From Ambrosia x helenae (Eukaryota > Streptophyta > Magnoliopsida > Asterales > Asteraceae): 64,000 nucleotides of DNA. The translations under genes and the position numbers were made by a program. Of this stretch, positions 10,179 to 22,300 are shown one piece after another (within the stretch, counting starts at the first letter, position 1; the number at the start of each line of letters is the position of its first letter). The stretch lies in assembly GCA_030844895.1 (NCBI GenBank), contig JAUTDX010001449.1, positions 35,943 through 99,942 of the forward strand, written 5' to 3'. The notes under the pieces were generated by a model. That model was not told the DNA's origin. It saw nothing but the letters and a program-made list of their open reading frames with translations, and searched no databases.

Positions 10179-11683
10179 ACTGGATTGATATGAATTTGTT
10201 TAGTCTATCTCTGAAATAGTTGCAAGTATAGTAGCAACATGTGGTTAAATTATTGTTTCATTGTATAATGTATAGCATGCTATTGAATCAGCTGTCTGTT
10301 TACCATAAAGTGTATGTTGCCTGATGTTACGCGTGTATATAAGGAAAGTATCCGAATTTATTAGTTTTTAATGTTTTAGTTTTTTTTCTTTTTCCTTCCC
10401 TTCTTTCTGCTAGATAGCTTGAACTCTGTTACTAGAATTGTGTTTACTGCACTAGTCAGATGCTATACATGTTACTTGTTGTAATTTTGACCCGTTTACA
10501 TGTGAATAGTAAGTAGGTTGGTTTGGGTTATCTTTTATTTCTTTTGTGGGTTGCCTGCAGTACCTTTAGCTGAACTAGTGGTTATGTCAATCGAGTAGTT
10601 GAAAATAAAGGCGCGATAGAAGAATAATTAACGTAAACAAATGGCATAGTGAAAGCTAAGATTTGAGAGGCCATGAAAATGTACAGAAGTATACATTGGA
10701 GTGTAGGAATACGTAACCTACAATCCTACATCCCTAGGACTAGTTATAACAAACTTAAGTTCTAAATAACTATGCAGATTACTTGACCCTAACCCGATAC
10801 CAGTATATCATCGTTCTCCAAGAGAATTTTGATTTGGAAGCGAATACATGCCTTTAACGCGCAGCAGCGTTGTGTATACAATATTCAAATGCGTGTTACA
10901 AAGCAAAAATAAAGGTTCCAATTAGTGTGTGTGTGTACACATGCATGCGCAACTTGAAACTGTTAAATAATCACTTAACATATGTAAACATGTGACATGT
11001 TTATGTATATTATTATTTGGAACATGATCAAATTGAGAGGCTTGTGTTTCAAAGAGAGATGAATAATAAGGTGCTTGAAAAAGATGGAAAGAAGCATATA
11101 TTGGGTTTGATTCTGTACTTGTTTAGGCAATTATGAGGTGAGAACCTTCCTTTATTTTGATGATGATATTGCTGCCTTGTTTCTATACACAAATGAACGT
11201 TGGAGATGTCGTGTCGAATCTTAAGTACATATAGAAAGGACTGGCCCTAAATAAACGATGTAAACACCTTGTTCGGATTTTGGAAGACTGGTCTAAACCA
11301 AACAATCGTTAGATATTTGCTATTAGGTCGTTGCTTAACAACAATCATTGTTTCACAGTTAGGGAAGTTAATTTGAAATGTACATTGAGTAGTTAAATTG
11401 GATGATGACTCTCTATTCATTGCTCCTTGTATAAAAAGGACCATAATGGTTTTAAAATGCTGGAATATATGCTTATCTTTTCTCAGTGATTTGTGTGTGT
11501 GTTGTACAAAGTTTAGGTGCCTGCACCCAAGATTAAAGATGTCATGGTTCTAACAACTTTTTGAGGCAATGGCTTTTGATAAATGGGTCCCTTAATTAAG
11601 ATATTATTTTTCTAGTATAATTTCTTGAGTTTTTATCTATTTCCTATATTGTTTCTAATTTTACATTAAGATACACCAACTAA
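10179..11683. other. Intergenic, OR23 downstream; no gene seen
   Basis: AT-rich sequence covering the probable OR23 3' UTR and intergenic DNA. I see a short GT run near 10926-10935 and no conserved reading frame or structured repeat. Confidence 0.5.
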
Positions 11684-11896
11684 GGGGTTGTTTGGTTGAT
11701 TAAGTGCTGAATCATTAAGATGATCTGAATGGTTAAGAGGCTCTGAATGGTAAAGAGCTGAATTATTCAACATCCTTTATTAGCTTAATAGTTCAGCACT
11801 TAACCATTCCATTCAGATGCTGAAACAAACAGTCTGAATGCTGAATGATTCAGAACTGAATGGTTAAGAGGCTAATTAAGAGGTTACCAAACAGCC
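11684..11896. mobile_element. MITE with GGGGTTGTTTGGT ends, copy 1
   Basis: The left end GGGGTTGTTTGGT is inverted at the right (ACCAAACAGCC). The interior repeats CTGAATGGTTAAGAG words in both orientations. The flanks CCAACTAA and CCAACTTA agree at 7 of 8, suggesting a hAT-type duplication. A second copy with the same interior is at 28407-28631. Confidence 0.7.
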
Positions 11897-12061
11897 CCAA
11901 CTTATTTATTTTTTCGTAATGTATTTATTTTTATTTAGCCGAATAGGTTTGTAATTTAGGAGGGTATAGCGGCGCAACTTGCTGCCCGTCTACCTGTCAT
12001 CCTCATATAATATGTTTTGTCTGTATATAATCAAAAGTGAATATAATAAAAAAGACACTTA

Positions 12062-12175
12062 TTTATAATATTCTAAAAAGCAAAGGTTTTATGTAATGGT
12101 GAGTTGTAAGTTGTGCTTTAAGGGTTGTCCTGGCTTTAGGTTGTTGTAAGTTATGGATAAAGGGTTGTACTGCTC
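12062..12175. repeat. Diverged direct repeat, copy 1 (partner 14746-14855)
   Basis: About 110 bp beginning TAATATTCTAAAAA and including GTGAGTTGTAAG reappear, clearly diverged, just after the Helitron-like 3' end at 14745. This could be two copies of a dispersed repeat or a duplication spanning the Helitron. Confidence 0.6.
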
Positions 12176-13682
12176 TCTATACCATACACCTGTCTAACAC
12201 GCTTTTATCCCTTTCTTCTAACCCTACTATCCAGTATCCACAACACACACAGTATTTTCAGCATTTTAGAGAGAGAGATTAGAGTGAGACTGAGAGGTTT
12301 CCAGGGGTTCGAGGAGTCCGGCCAAGAATCGGCCAACTTATGACGAAGATCAGTTCCACAATCAAGGTCCGTGTACATCTTTCGAGTAGATCAGAGACGG
12401 CAGAGATGAAGCAAAGAGAGGAACTCTACTCCTCCGGCAGCTTCCCTCGCCGGTGTCGATCTCAAAGATAGTCGATGATGGTGGATTGGGGCGGCCCTCT
12501 TAGTCACCTTAAAATCAGAGATTTAGGGGAAGACTGGTCCAAAGGTTTGATTGAGTTCTTGATCGATCTATATACACATGCTCAACTTGAAACCAACAAA
12601 TTAAGATGAGATAATTGTTGTGTGAATAAAGAAAAAATCAAGGTTTGAAATTCTAACCTGTTGTGTAGGGTTTCATAAGTGTGTATTTGTATTGACCAAC
12701 TGGTATACACATGGTACAGGGGATAAGAGAAGAACGATTTTTGATAATGGTACAAATTTGTGTTATCCACCATATGGAGATTCAGGCTTCTGGTGAATGA
12801 GGTGAATATTTTTAAGTGTTTTTATCATAGATATTTTGTTTTTTATTTTTGCTATTTTTGATGTCATTGTATTTTAATGTTTGGTTACAATTTTGTTCAC
12901 ACGACACTGTTGTTATATATATTGACAATAACAATTGGAGGTTGGCAAATGACACGAATTTAGGCTTCATGTTGACTTGACGTTTGGCGGAGTACTACAC
13001 ACTAAACAATTTCTTCACACATTCAAACCAAATGACATTTTAGCATATGTTTATGATGCATTTGCAGAGCACGAAGCCAAGTGATTCATGGATTGAGTAC
13101 TCTACAGCGAATTCCAAAAGGTAAATCGAGATTTGGATCAGCTACATAGACATCAAAATCAGATAGTCGATCTTGGATTGTTAAATGTTTTTAATTATGC
13201 TAAAGTTTTTTTTTTGGTTTTGCTTGAATTCGTTGCAGGCAGAAAACACGCGGTCATTGCGCACATTGCATCCAATGCAACCTGGTACAAGGCCGATTTT
13301 GAGGAGATTGTTTGTATATGAGGTAGGGGTTGTTAATCATCTCAAGTTGATGGGTTAGATAGATGAATTTGAACACAACCCATATAGCCATATTTGTATT
13401 TGTGCCACATACATCAACAATAAGTCACACACTTAAAATATTATCGTGGTTTGAGTTTATATGTGTAATGTTAGTTGTCGTGGCTTTTGTCGCATGGTTA
13501 GCACTTTGCGTGCTGATGGGGTGGTGGTGGTCGTCGGTTTGGGCCCTACTTCGGTAAAAACTGTACTATTTCCTACTGATTATTTTAGTCATTTAGCATT
13601 TTTTGTATGCATGTCTTCTCTGAGGCGATGATGATTTAGTATATCGGATTGTAAAATTAATCGCGTAGTCGCCTTGGTGTGG

Positions 13683-14227
13683 CAGGGTTAAAGGATGGCA
13701 GACCTTTATTTGCAAGTTGATGACACTTCAGGAGAGGTGTGATAGAACATGATGTCTTGAGTCCATAGATTATGTAAATAATTGTGAGTTGTTATCTTAT
13801 TAAGTGTTTTCAACTTTGTATCTCAGGTTTCATTCCTATTGGAGCTCACCACACCAGCATGTCCAATCAAGGATGTGGTAATTGAAACAGATCTAATGCA
13901 TGCTAGACTTTGTCAAATATTATTCTTCATGTGCTTCTTTTGGAAGTACCACCTCTGATTCATTAGATTGTTTTAAAATAATATGCGAATGAGTTAACTC
14001 AAGTGTTGTGGGTGCTACATGTAATGAAGTGAATTGAATTACATCTTTAAGAATGGTTTTCAAATTGCAGTTTGAGCACAAGGCTAATGAGGTGGTGGCT
14101 GCTATCTACTGCGTTAAAAACGTCACTGTGGCGGTGTCAGCTCAACCTGCAAAACAGATTTATGCCGCACAACTTCCTGCTGGGTTACAGAAAAATTTCA
14201 AACATAATAGCAGTTTCAATTTGCAGG
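13683..14227 (+). pseudogene. Captured HCF101 gene fragment (three exon pieces with introns)
   Basis: Three pieces line up with the N-terminal half of HCF101, the chloroplast P-loop scaffold that assembles 4Fe-4S clusters for photosystem I. 13698-13736 gives ADLYLQVDDTSGE. 13827-13877 gives VSFLLELTTPACPIKDV, the Cys-containing DUF59 signature. 14071-14227 gives FEHKANEVVAAIYCVKNV, then SAQPAKQIYAAQLPAGLQ, then (in another frame after one extra A) ISNIIAVSIC. Introns with GT..AG borders lie between them. The copy stops just before the GGVGKST P-loop and has a frameshift, so it cannot make a working protein. It was probably carried here by the surrounding Helitron. Confidence 0.85.
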
Positions 14228-14745
14228 GTAACAAACTTTCCAATATAGCGTTCTCTCTTAGCTGTGTTAATTGATGATTGGGTTTTGAAAGTTCAACATG
14301 TTAGACCCCTTTATATCGGATGTAGGTTTGTACATAATTACAAATGCACTTTGTTTTGCTATGAATTATGCAATGGTAGACTCCTTTAAGCCTCAACTTC
14401 TTACTATATAACCGGATGTACACTGATGCACGGACCTTACACTAATGCCAAGTGCACTAATTATTGATAAGTAATGAAGTGAAAGTAGATATTGTTCCCA
14501 TGAAGAATTATATGGATTTATCATTACTTTTACCCTTAGCCTATGGTTAATGCAATGAATGATCCGTCTGACGGTTGCAAGATTATACATTCCACGTTTC
14601 TAATATACCGGCGCCACAATGCGGATCTGCCGGTCAACCAATCCTTGATGGTTCTAGAACCTCTAAGCCTACGTTTTGACGAGGAATCTCCATTTGAATT
14701 TTGCTAAGCATCCGTGCCGCAACGCGCGCGGGCGAAAGTACTAGT

Positions 14746-14855
14746 AATATTCTAAAAACCAAAGGGTTTGTGCAATAGTGAGTTGTAAGGTGTGCTTCAA
14801 GGGTTGTACATGCTTTGATTTGTTGTGACTTATGCTATAAAGGTTGTATCTTTTG
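14746..14855. repeat. Diverged direct repeat, copy 2
   Basis: Partner of 12062-12175. It starts TAATATTCTAAAAACC immediately after the CTAG of the Helitron-like end. Confidence 0.6.
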
Positions 14856-14996
14856 CATACGATTTGTACTTCAATTTTTTTAACATTTATGCCATCCCTG
14901 CCATCATCAAATAACTCCATCATATCCATCCAGCTGCTTACACGCATCCGCATACTGTTCTTCATCAATCCTTTCCACCGCCCACAGCTTCTCTTA

Positions 14997-15381
14997 GAGG
15001 GTGTTTGGGATTGAGTTTGGAAATGCAAAAGTGCTTATTGGCTTATGACTTTTTGAAAAGGAGTTTTAAAAAAAGTGTTTGGATTAGCTTTTGGGATGGT
15101 AAACGTTAAAAAGTCAATAGATTGTTATTTTTTTAAGTGTTTCGCTTAACTTATTGTGAATATTGGTTGTATGAGTGATAAATTTGTACGGAGTAATTTT
15201 TTTCCAAAAGTCAAAAGCCAAAAGCTAGGATTTCTAACTTTTCAAAACAGCTTTTCCACCCTTAAAAAACTAAAAGCCAAAAGTCAAAACAGAAAGTGCT
15301 TTTGGATTACACAAACAGCTTATTGACTTATTCAAAAAGCTAATAAGTCAATTGGTATGAAACTCAATCCCAAACACCCTC
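14997..15381. mobile_element. Tourist-like MITE (385 bp)
   Basis: Perfect terminal inverted repeats: GAGGGTGTTTGGGATTGAG at the left, and CTCAATCCCAAACACCCTC ending at 15381. The flanking duplications are TTA at 14994-14996 and 15382-15384. AAGTCAA/AAAGCCAAAAG words fill the interior. Non-coding. Confidence 0.9.
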
Positions 15382-15384
15382 TTA

Positions 15385-16338
15385 GGTGCTGTTTGTTTTT
15401 GAAGAGGTAAAAGGTCTGCAGTCTGCGGACCACATCTGCAGACATCTGCAGGAGAAGAGGTGGACCAAAGGTCTGCAGTCTGCAAGAAGAAGACTGTTTG
15501 TTTGCTAACGTCTGCAGCGTAACCTAAAACCATAATCCACCATAACCGTAACCAACCATAACCGTAACCAACCACAACCTACCGTAACCATAACCCACCA
15601 AAACCATAACAACCACAATCCATCATACATACAAATCATAGAAACCTTACAAATCTTAAAATACATCACTAAACAAATAAAGATATTATCATATCATTCC
15701 ACTAGTTCTACAAATTAACATTAACATATTATTAAAACCCACTGAGAAAGAAATAAAATTAACATTAACATAGTATTAAAAACTCACTGAGAAAGAAATA
15801 AAATTAACTAACAGACCCTCGTCTCTATCCTTAGATTCAATCGCCATAGTTTTCCAATCACGCATACAATGTTGTTGACGCTATTGATCTGACGACGAAG
15901 GGTGGGGTGTAAACGTTGCTGTTTCTTTGTCGAGTAATGGGTTGGGTTTGGGTGTAAACGATGTTGTTGGCGGTGGTGAGAAGGAGGGAGGGAGGGAGGA
16001 GGTTGGCGGCGACGGAGAGGGAGAGAGGGATGAGGAGGTTGGCTGCGGTGGCGAGGAGGGAGGGAAGGAGGAGGAAGCTGGCGGCGGGGAGAGAGGGAGG
16101 AGGAGAAGGGATGAGGGAGAGAGGTGAGGAGATCTGGAAAAAAAAATGAAGAAGGGGAATGAAGAAGAGGTCAGAAGAGGTAGAACATTGTCTGCCTGGA
16201 GAAGAGGACGGGCAGAGCTTTTTCTTGGGTATGTCTTCCAAAAAACAAACAATCTGCAGACCTCAAATGTCTGCCCGCGTCTGCGCGGCGCAGACAAAAG
16301 AGGTCAGAAGTACTTCTGGCCAAAAAACAAACACCACC
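15385..16338. mobile_element. Tourist-like element (954 bp) abutting the previous MITE
   Basis: It starts GGTGCTGTTTGTTTTT and ends with the near-inverse AAAAAACAAACACCACC, with TTA on both sides (15382-15384 and 16339-16341). The left TTA is shared with the right TTA of the neighbouring MITE. Both ends carry clustered TCTGCAGAC/GTCTGCAG words. The middle (15970-16130) is strongly purine-biased GGAGG/GAGGG sequence that opens chance frames but encodes nothing I recognise. Confidence 0.82.
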
Positions 16339-16493
16339 TTACTCTTCTTCATCCATCATCATCATCCCTTTCAAAATCAACATTCTACAAACAACTTTGT
16401 ACCAGATCCTGACGTTTCATCAACCTTATGGTGTGAGTTTTAAAGTACGTCGACAGAAAGAGAAAGAAACAGAGAAAAGAGAAGAGGCAGAGA

Positions 16494-16518
16494 TGGGGGG
16501 GGGGGGGGGGGGGGGGGT
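16494..16518. repeat. Poly-G tract
   Basis: About 24 consecutive G residues following a GA-rich stretch. Runs this long are rare and hard to sequence, so the length is uncertain. Confidence 0.8.
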
Positions 16519-17143
16519 TGGAGACGATGGAGCCACCACAGCCTTAAGCACTACACCGGCTAACAACTAATGTTTTTGATGAAACGCCGGGCCGGCTAGG
16601 TTGATTAACAGGTCTCTAAGCATCGATCTGTTGTTACATCATCCAGTTTGCCAGTTCCAGGTCAGGGTTCTCTAATGCACAAATTGTTTGTGGTTATAAC
16701 ATGATGGTCGGGTTTACTTTTGACAACTTATGCTTATACATGTTAACATCCTTATGAATAATGACCACTTTTGATTGAAATGAGTACTATTTTTTACAAA
16801 AGATTGTGTTATAAACATTAAACATTGGGCAAAATTGATAAAAATAGTCACCAAAAATGTTTCATGTGAAACTGTGAATCTTAATTACAATGATAATTGT
16901 GCCAAAATTGTTGAGTTGGAGAATTAGGTTTTCTTTTTGGTTGTGTCTCATGTTGATGGTTTCCGGTATTGGGCAAAAGCACATACCTATGTACCTAGGT
17001 TAAATAGGAAGACATTTTATTGCTATGAATTGGGTAAATATGATATTATGACCTTTGAAAAGTGTGTGAAGTGTTGTATAAGATATTTGCCCTTAAAAGT
17101 TGTTAATCTTGCTGCTCCAAAGGGGCCTTGCGATGGCCACTAA

Positions 17144-17227
17144 TAATGTAAATCAAGTTGCTAATAATTTCTGTATGGAAAGAAGTAATGTAAATCAAGT
17201 TGCTAATAATTTCTGTATGGAAAGAAG
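17144..17227. repeat. 42-bp exact tandem duplication
   Basis: Two consecutive identical 42-bp units, each beginning TAATGTAAATCAAGTTGC, in non-coding sequence. Confidence 0.88.
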
Positions 17228-19335
17228 GGAAGCTTGAACTTCGGAGCAGACCTTTGATCCAAGCAAGGAACTTGCTGCCTTATGAACGGGTCAATTTAGG
17301 TTTCTGAAGTAGTCTATTTCAAACGGGTCAAACATAAAAAATCTAGCTAAAAGAGGAACAAAAGTCACCCAACGTCCATTGTTTTAGTGCATAAAGCTTG
17401 CCAAATTGTTTTCTTATCAAATAAATGAATTTTTATTTCTGATGCTATCGTTTTTGTAGTCATTACTAAAGTCTTAACTAATAAAAAAAATGAAAATCCC
17501 AGCGCCCCATTACTAAAAAATGACCCTTTTCAACACCAATCCGTTTTCAACATACTACAACTCATAATTGATGACGGCTGCTATGGTCACTTTGAGTATA
17601 GTGTTATTATTTCTTCCATTAATATTTTCATCTGCTATTGATTTTTTTAATTCCCTGTTTTTTTAACACAGATTCATGCTTGCGGATAGAATCTTGGATT
17701 ATAACATATCATCAATTCCTGTTCTATATGCTCCAGAAGGCTCCGCCTCTCCACAGTTGCTTCAGGTTGCACAAATGTCTTAGTGGACTCTTACGTACGT
17801 AATTCTATTTATAGTACGCGCTTATTGCATAAAAATGTAACCAACTTTGGTTCGATTTCTATTTCAATACCCATATTTTTCTGCTCATAAAATACATTAA
17901 AACTTACAAAATTTGATTCAAACTTTCAGAAACATGGATATGAAGGTAATCTATTCTAACACACAGAAAAAAATAAACATTTTCTTTGATGGAAAATGTT
18001 AATACTTGACAGCTATTTTTCTAGGACAAACATAGATGAACTGGACCAATTTTGGCTACTTTTTTATGCAACTTTCTCTTATACAAACTAGACATTTAGA
18101 TAATCATATGTTTTAGTCTATATCCATTTTGGTAAAATAGATATACACAGGCATTTTGAATATCGTACTGCGTATTTGCCACTTTTACAACGTTCAATCG
18201 TTTCTCTACCATAAAAAAAGTATAAAAAACGATTCAACTCATCATCCCGTCAAAACCGAACTGTTAAGCTACCAAACTGGTAAAACAGGTCGGTCAAACG
18301 GTTTCAAGTTGTTTTTTCCTTGCTTTGTATCTTTTTTTATGTTATGACTTTATTTTTGGGGTTGCCTCATGTGTTAGTACCGTAATACGAAATGAAAGGC
18401 TAGAACATTATAAGAAATGGCGAGCATAATCAAATGTGTGAAACCGATTAAATCGTAATTAAACAGCCCTTTAAGGATTTAATTTCTCACCTTTAAAGTT
18501 TCATAATTTTCTGATTAAGGAAATGGACTATGTAGGGAAAAACCCAAGTTTGAAATCAATGTGCAAAACAGCTCCCTGAAGCCTTCACAAGAAGCAGGCA
18601 AAGTCAAAGCCAGTGGATAAAGTTGACATATTAAAGGTTGCTTTCATCTTTCTTGATTGATTGCTTGGTGTTCAAGATTTGTAATTGGTGTATATGGTTG
18701 CCTTTGTGTTCTTCATGTTTAGTAACAACTCACAACTTTGCCAAGAGTTACTCAATTGGAGATAAGTTAATTCGGGAGCAACTTACTATATATTTTGAGT
18801 AACTAAGTTTGGAAACGAGTAGGTTCTATTGTAGTCTATTTTAGACGCCGTATGACGCCGCGTCTAGTTGTAAATAATTACGAAGGCGTAAGAAACATAA
18901 AATGACGGTCGTGTTTACCGCAGATACAAAAAACGACCAAGTGGATTCATTGTAAGTTTTTTAATTCGCAAAGAGGTTGGATATCTGTAAAATAAGATCC
19001 CTATCAGATTTGAATATTTTGATGGTACTCTCGAAAATCGGATAATTTAACGAGAAACAAGAACAAATATGCATTTTCTACTCGAATCCTAACCACTCTC
19101 ATTTTATACTTGAGGAACCATCACAACACTTGAGTTGAAATGACATAACTCTTTAAGATCATCTATTAAAAAAAAAAAAACCTTCATCATTGGCAGGAAG
19201 ATGCACAAGCTTCATGGCTTGCAAGTAATGTGCAGTATATTACAACAGCATAATCAGCTTGGATTCAACCAGCACTTTATATCATGCCACTTTGTTGATA
19301 TACACAAATACAAACCTTCAAAGACAAACAAACCA
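17228..19335. other. Intergenic; one possible exon remnant
   Basis: Mostly AT-rich sequence downstream of the homeodomain gene. At 17674-17783 a short open piece follows an acceptor-like AACACAG and reads FMLADRILDYNISSIPVLYA then SASPQLLQVAQ before a stop. It looks like an exon scrap, but I cannot name the gene. Confidence 0.4.
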
Positions 19336-22300
19336 TCAACCACCAAATTCATGCAAAAACTGGCCCCCAATAATTTCTCTATCTTGTGCATCTAAACCAC
19401 CTGTACCAAACCTCTGACTGCTTCCGACCGCGCTCAAGGGAAACGTGGTTGCATTGTTGTTTTGGTGGAGACCAAGGGTCAATGAAACCTCACGATTCGA
19501 ACTTGAATAGTAGGTTGGAAAACTTTCATAAAGATTTATATACTCCTTATTATTCCCTTCCATCATATGACGATCATTATATTTATCGTCGTTTTTAGTG
19601 CGCTTTGGAGGGCAGGAGGAAAATGAGTTTCCGAGGGGTGAAGTGTCTTGGTCTTGAAGATCTGATGAAGTTTTGGCAGTTGCCTGGTTTCAAGTGTGTG
19701 TACTTCCTCTACCATAGGCTTCCAGAGTCTCACTCTTGCATTGATGAACCAGTTAGAAACCTGACTGGTGAATGAGATCAGTATAATACGCCTTTGGTCT
19801 AATCATATCACGGTTCTCTACTTCAATGATTAGTTTTGTATTGAACATGCTCCTATATGTATAACAGGAACATGTTCAATACATCATACATAACTACTTT
19901 TAATAAGTGAACCCCGGTCACCACTTAAGTATTTCTACTTAAGGGTGGTTGCATAACCGTTTTATCTATCACAGATTCTCAGGTATTGTAATACATACAA
20001 GTGTTTATGCCAATCATGCAATTCTTAATTAAAATTGGTTTAGTATTAAACGACACTATTTATAAAAAGGTTGTTCAATATACAACAGATTTTAAGTAGA
20101 AATAATGATTTCATATTGCAGAGAAAAATACAAGTCCAAGTAGACAGGAAGAAACACACCTGATTTCGGGACAAACCGGTCTGTGCAGCCAACATTTGCT
20201 TGTCTGTATCAGTGGGATAACTGTGCATATATATCCAGAAAAAAATGACTACATCATATCAATTAATATCGTAAGTGTTAGAAATAAGTTACATAAGTGA
20301 TTGCTTTCTACCTCTGTAACCAGATAAATGAGCGTTTCTCTTAGCAATTTAATAAAGGGGAACACTCGTTTAATCTAGGAAGTGAACTACCAGAAAAAAC
20401 TTTTGGAATTGAACCAAATGATGTTCTTGGCATGCACAATAGTGGCAAATTTATGATAAAGAATGCACTGGGGTCGTATACTCTCGGTTTAAAATTAAAG
20501 CTTGAGGGGCTCCGAGGCGTTCAACTCCTGAAAGCTGAAGCGAGAGCTTCAAGTACGTGAGGCGTTGCTCTATGTACTACCAAATAAGCTTTATGTACAA
20601 CCAAAAGATGCATTTCTCATATTTGGTTGTTTATACGTATCACCCACCCCTAATGTTTCCAAGTTTGACCAATTTTGACCCAGGTGTGCATGAGATGCCG
20701 CCTCAAGACCCTAAGGCATTTTCGACCCAGGCACAGCAGGCGTGCATTTCTAAACCAAGTATAACAACCAATTATTTATTTGCCATCTAGACTCGATGCA
20801 TATTTAATTTGTATCTTGGTTAGAAAAAGAATGACTCACGGGTGCAGAAAATGATCAAATAACCATGCTCTCAGAACAGTCACAGCTTGCTTCGGTAGAC
20901 CCCTTTGAGGACGCCAAACAAGCTGATGGTCCATGTTGTTGGCTATGCTTTGACCATAAGACCCTTTGTATGCTTCTTTGGTCACCTGTAGCTGGTCTGT
21001 TATAGCATTATTAAGGTTACAGAAATGCTTAGACATTGCTTTTAAGTCCAACATTGCGAATGGAGCTGCACCAGCAACTGTGTCAAACGATGCTATAACC
21101 GCTTGTATCTGCCTATAGTAATATTTGTACCTTTTGTAGACCTATATATTCAAGATAAAAATAAGTATTCTATCTTATGCCATGCATTTCAATTAGAGAA
21201 TTAAAATAAATTAAATTATGTTAATTTTCTTGATAATGGTTCTTAATTTCTTTGAGTCTATCCGTTATGTAGAAAATCCGATGGCGTCTCACTTTAACCA
21301 TGGGATTTACTAGGATTATACAGAAACATGTGGGTTTTGCAATCTACGTACTAGTCATTGCCTACTTATTTCTGCTGCTACCAACTATTGTGACAATGTT
21401 ATGTTGTGCATCTCCCAAACAAACTGGATTTAACCGAGCATTAGAGCATACTAAACATACTGAGAGTAATATTCTGTGTCTAGAAAGATTGATATGTGCC
21501 ACCTTCGAGTACTTAATGAGTTCATGTTCCATCCAAGACTCAATACATTACACCTTCCATGTTCATTGGTTTTCATTTAGGTTTAAACATATGGCCTCCT
21601 TTCGTTCCAATTGCGGAGGTGTAATAAACTAAATAAATGTATATTGTTCCATTGACGGATATAGAAGAAAAATTATGAGGTATCGCAAAAAAAAAGGTTT
21701 GAGTAGGGTATCCTATTATTTGCTCAGGAGTATCCGATGCATAAAATGGAGAAAAAAAATGCACTAATTTTGCACTTTGCCAACAATTAAAGTTGAGGGG
21801 TAGCCCAATGGGCTGGGCTACTCCTAGGCCCTTTATCTCAGGTTTACTAAGGCTCTTTTTAGCAATTATCATTTGGGCTTTTTATTGGCCTTTATAATGT
21901 TATTTGTGATCTTTGTTACATGGTTCATCAGAGAGAGAGTTACAAACACATGTGGAAACATGCCAAAGTCCAAATGGTAGTAACTTTTTATCCATGAAGA
22001 TTTACCTACTCGTCGCACCTTTCAACAAAAAAGATTTTCTGTTTCGCGTTCGCCTGATCATTGGGCCAAAATTCCATCATTTGAGGCTCTGATAACAAAT
22101 ACCCTCAGGCGTCAAGTCCTCAACAACAAAGTACGTTTTTTGTGTTTTTTTCGGTTTAAATTTAAAGCACATTAAATATGTATATCTTTCATTCATTTTG
22201 TATCTTAAGCTACAAGGAACTACAATATATCAAGTAGAATTTTAAATTTTTTTAGTTAACCTACTAGAACTTACAATATCTCATATAAGGGACCTAAATA

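Larger units (their letters stand above)
12020..14744 (+). mobile_element. Probable Helitron carrying HCF101 fragments
   Basis: The 3' end has Helitron features: a short GC-rich hairpin (CCGTGC at 14711-14716 pairing with GCGCGG about 8 bases on) followed by CTAG at 14741-14744 and then T. The 5' boundary is uncertain. The TCTGTATATAATC-like stretch near 12020 is one candidate, but its preceding base is not the expected A. The interior contains exon and intron pieces of the nuclear gene HCF101, matching the way plant Helitrons pick up host genes. No Rep/helicase is present, so it would be non-autonomous. Confidence 0.5.

Noticed and set aside
15858..16443. Several overlapping frames on both strands
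   Set aside because: They arise from the GGA/GAG-rich tract within a TIR element. Both strands stay open because of composition, and no domain is seen.
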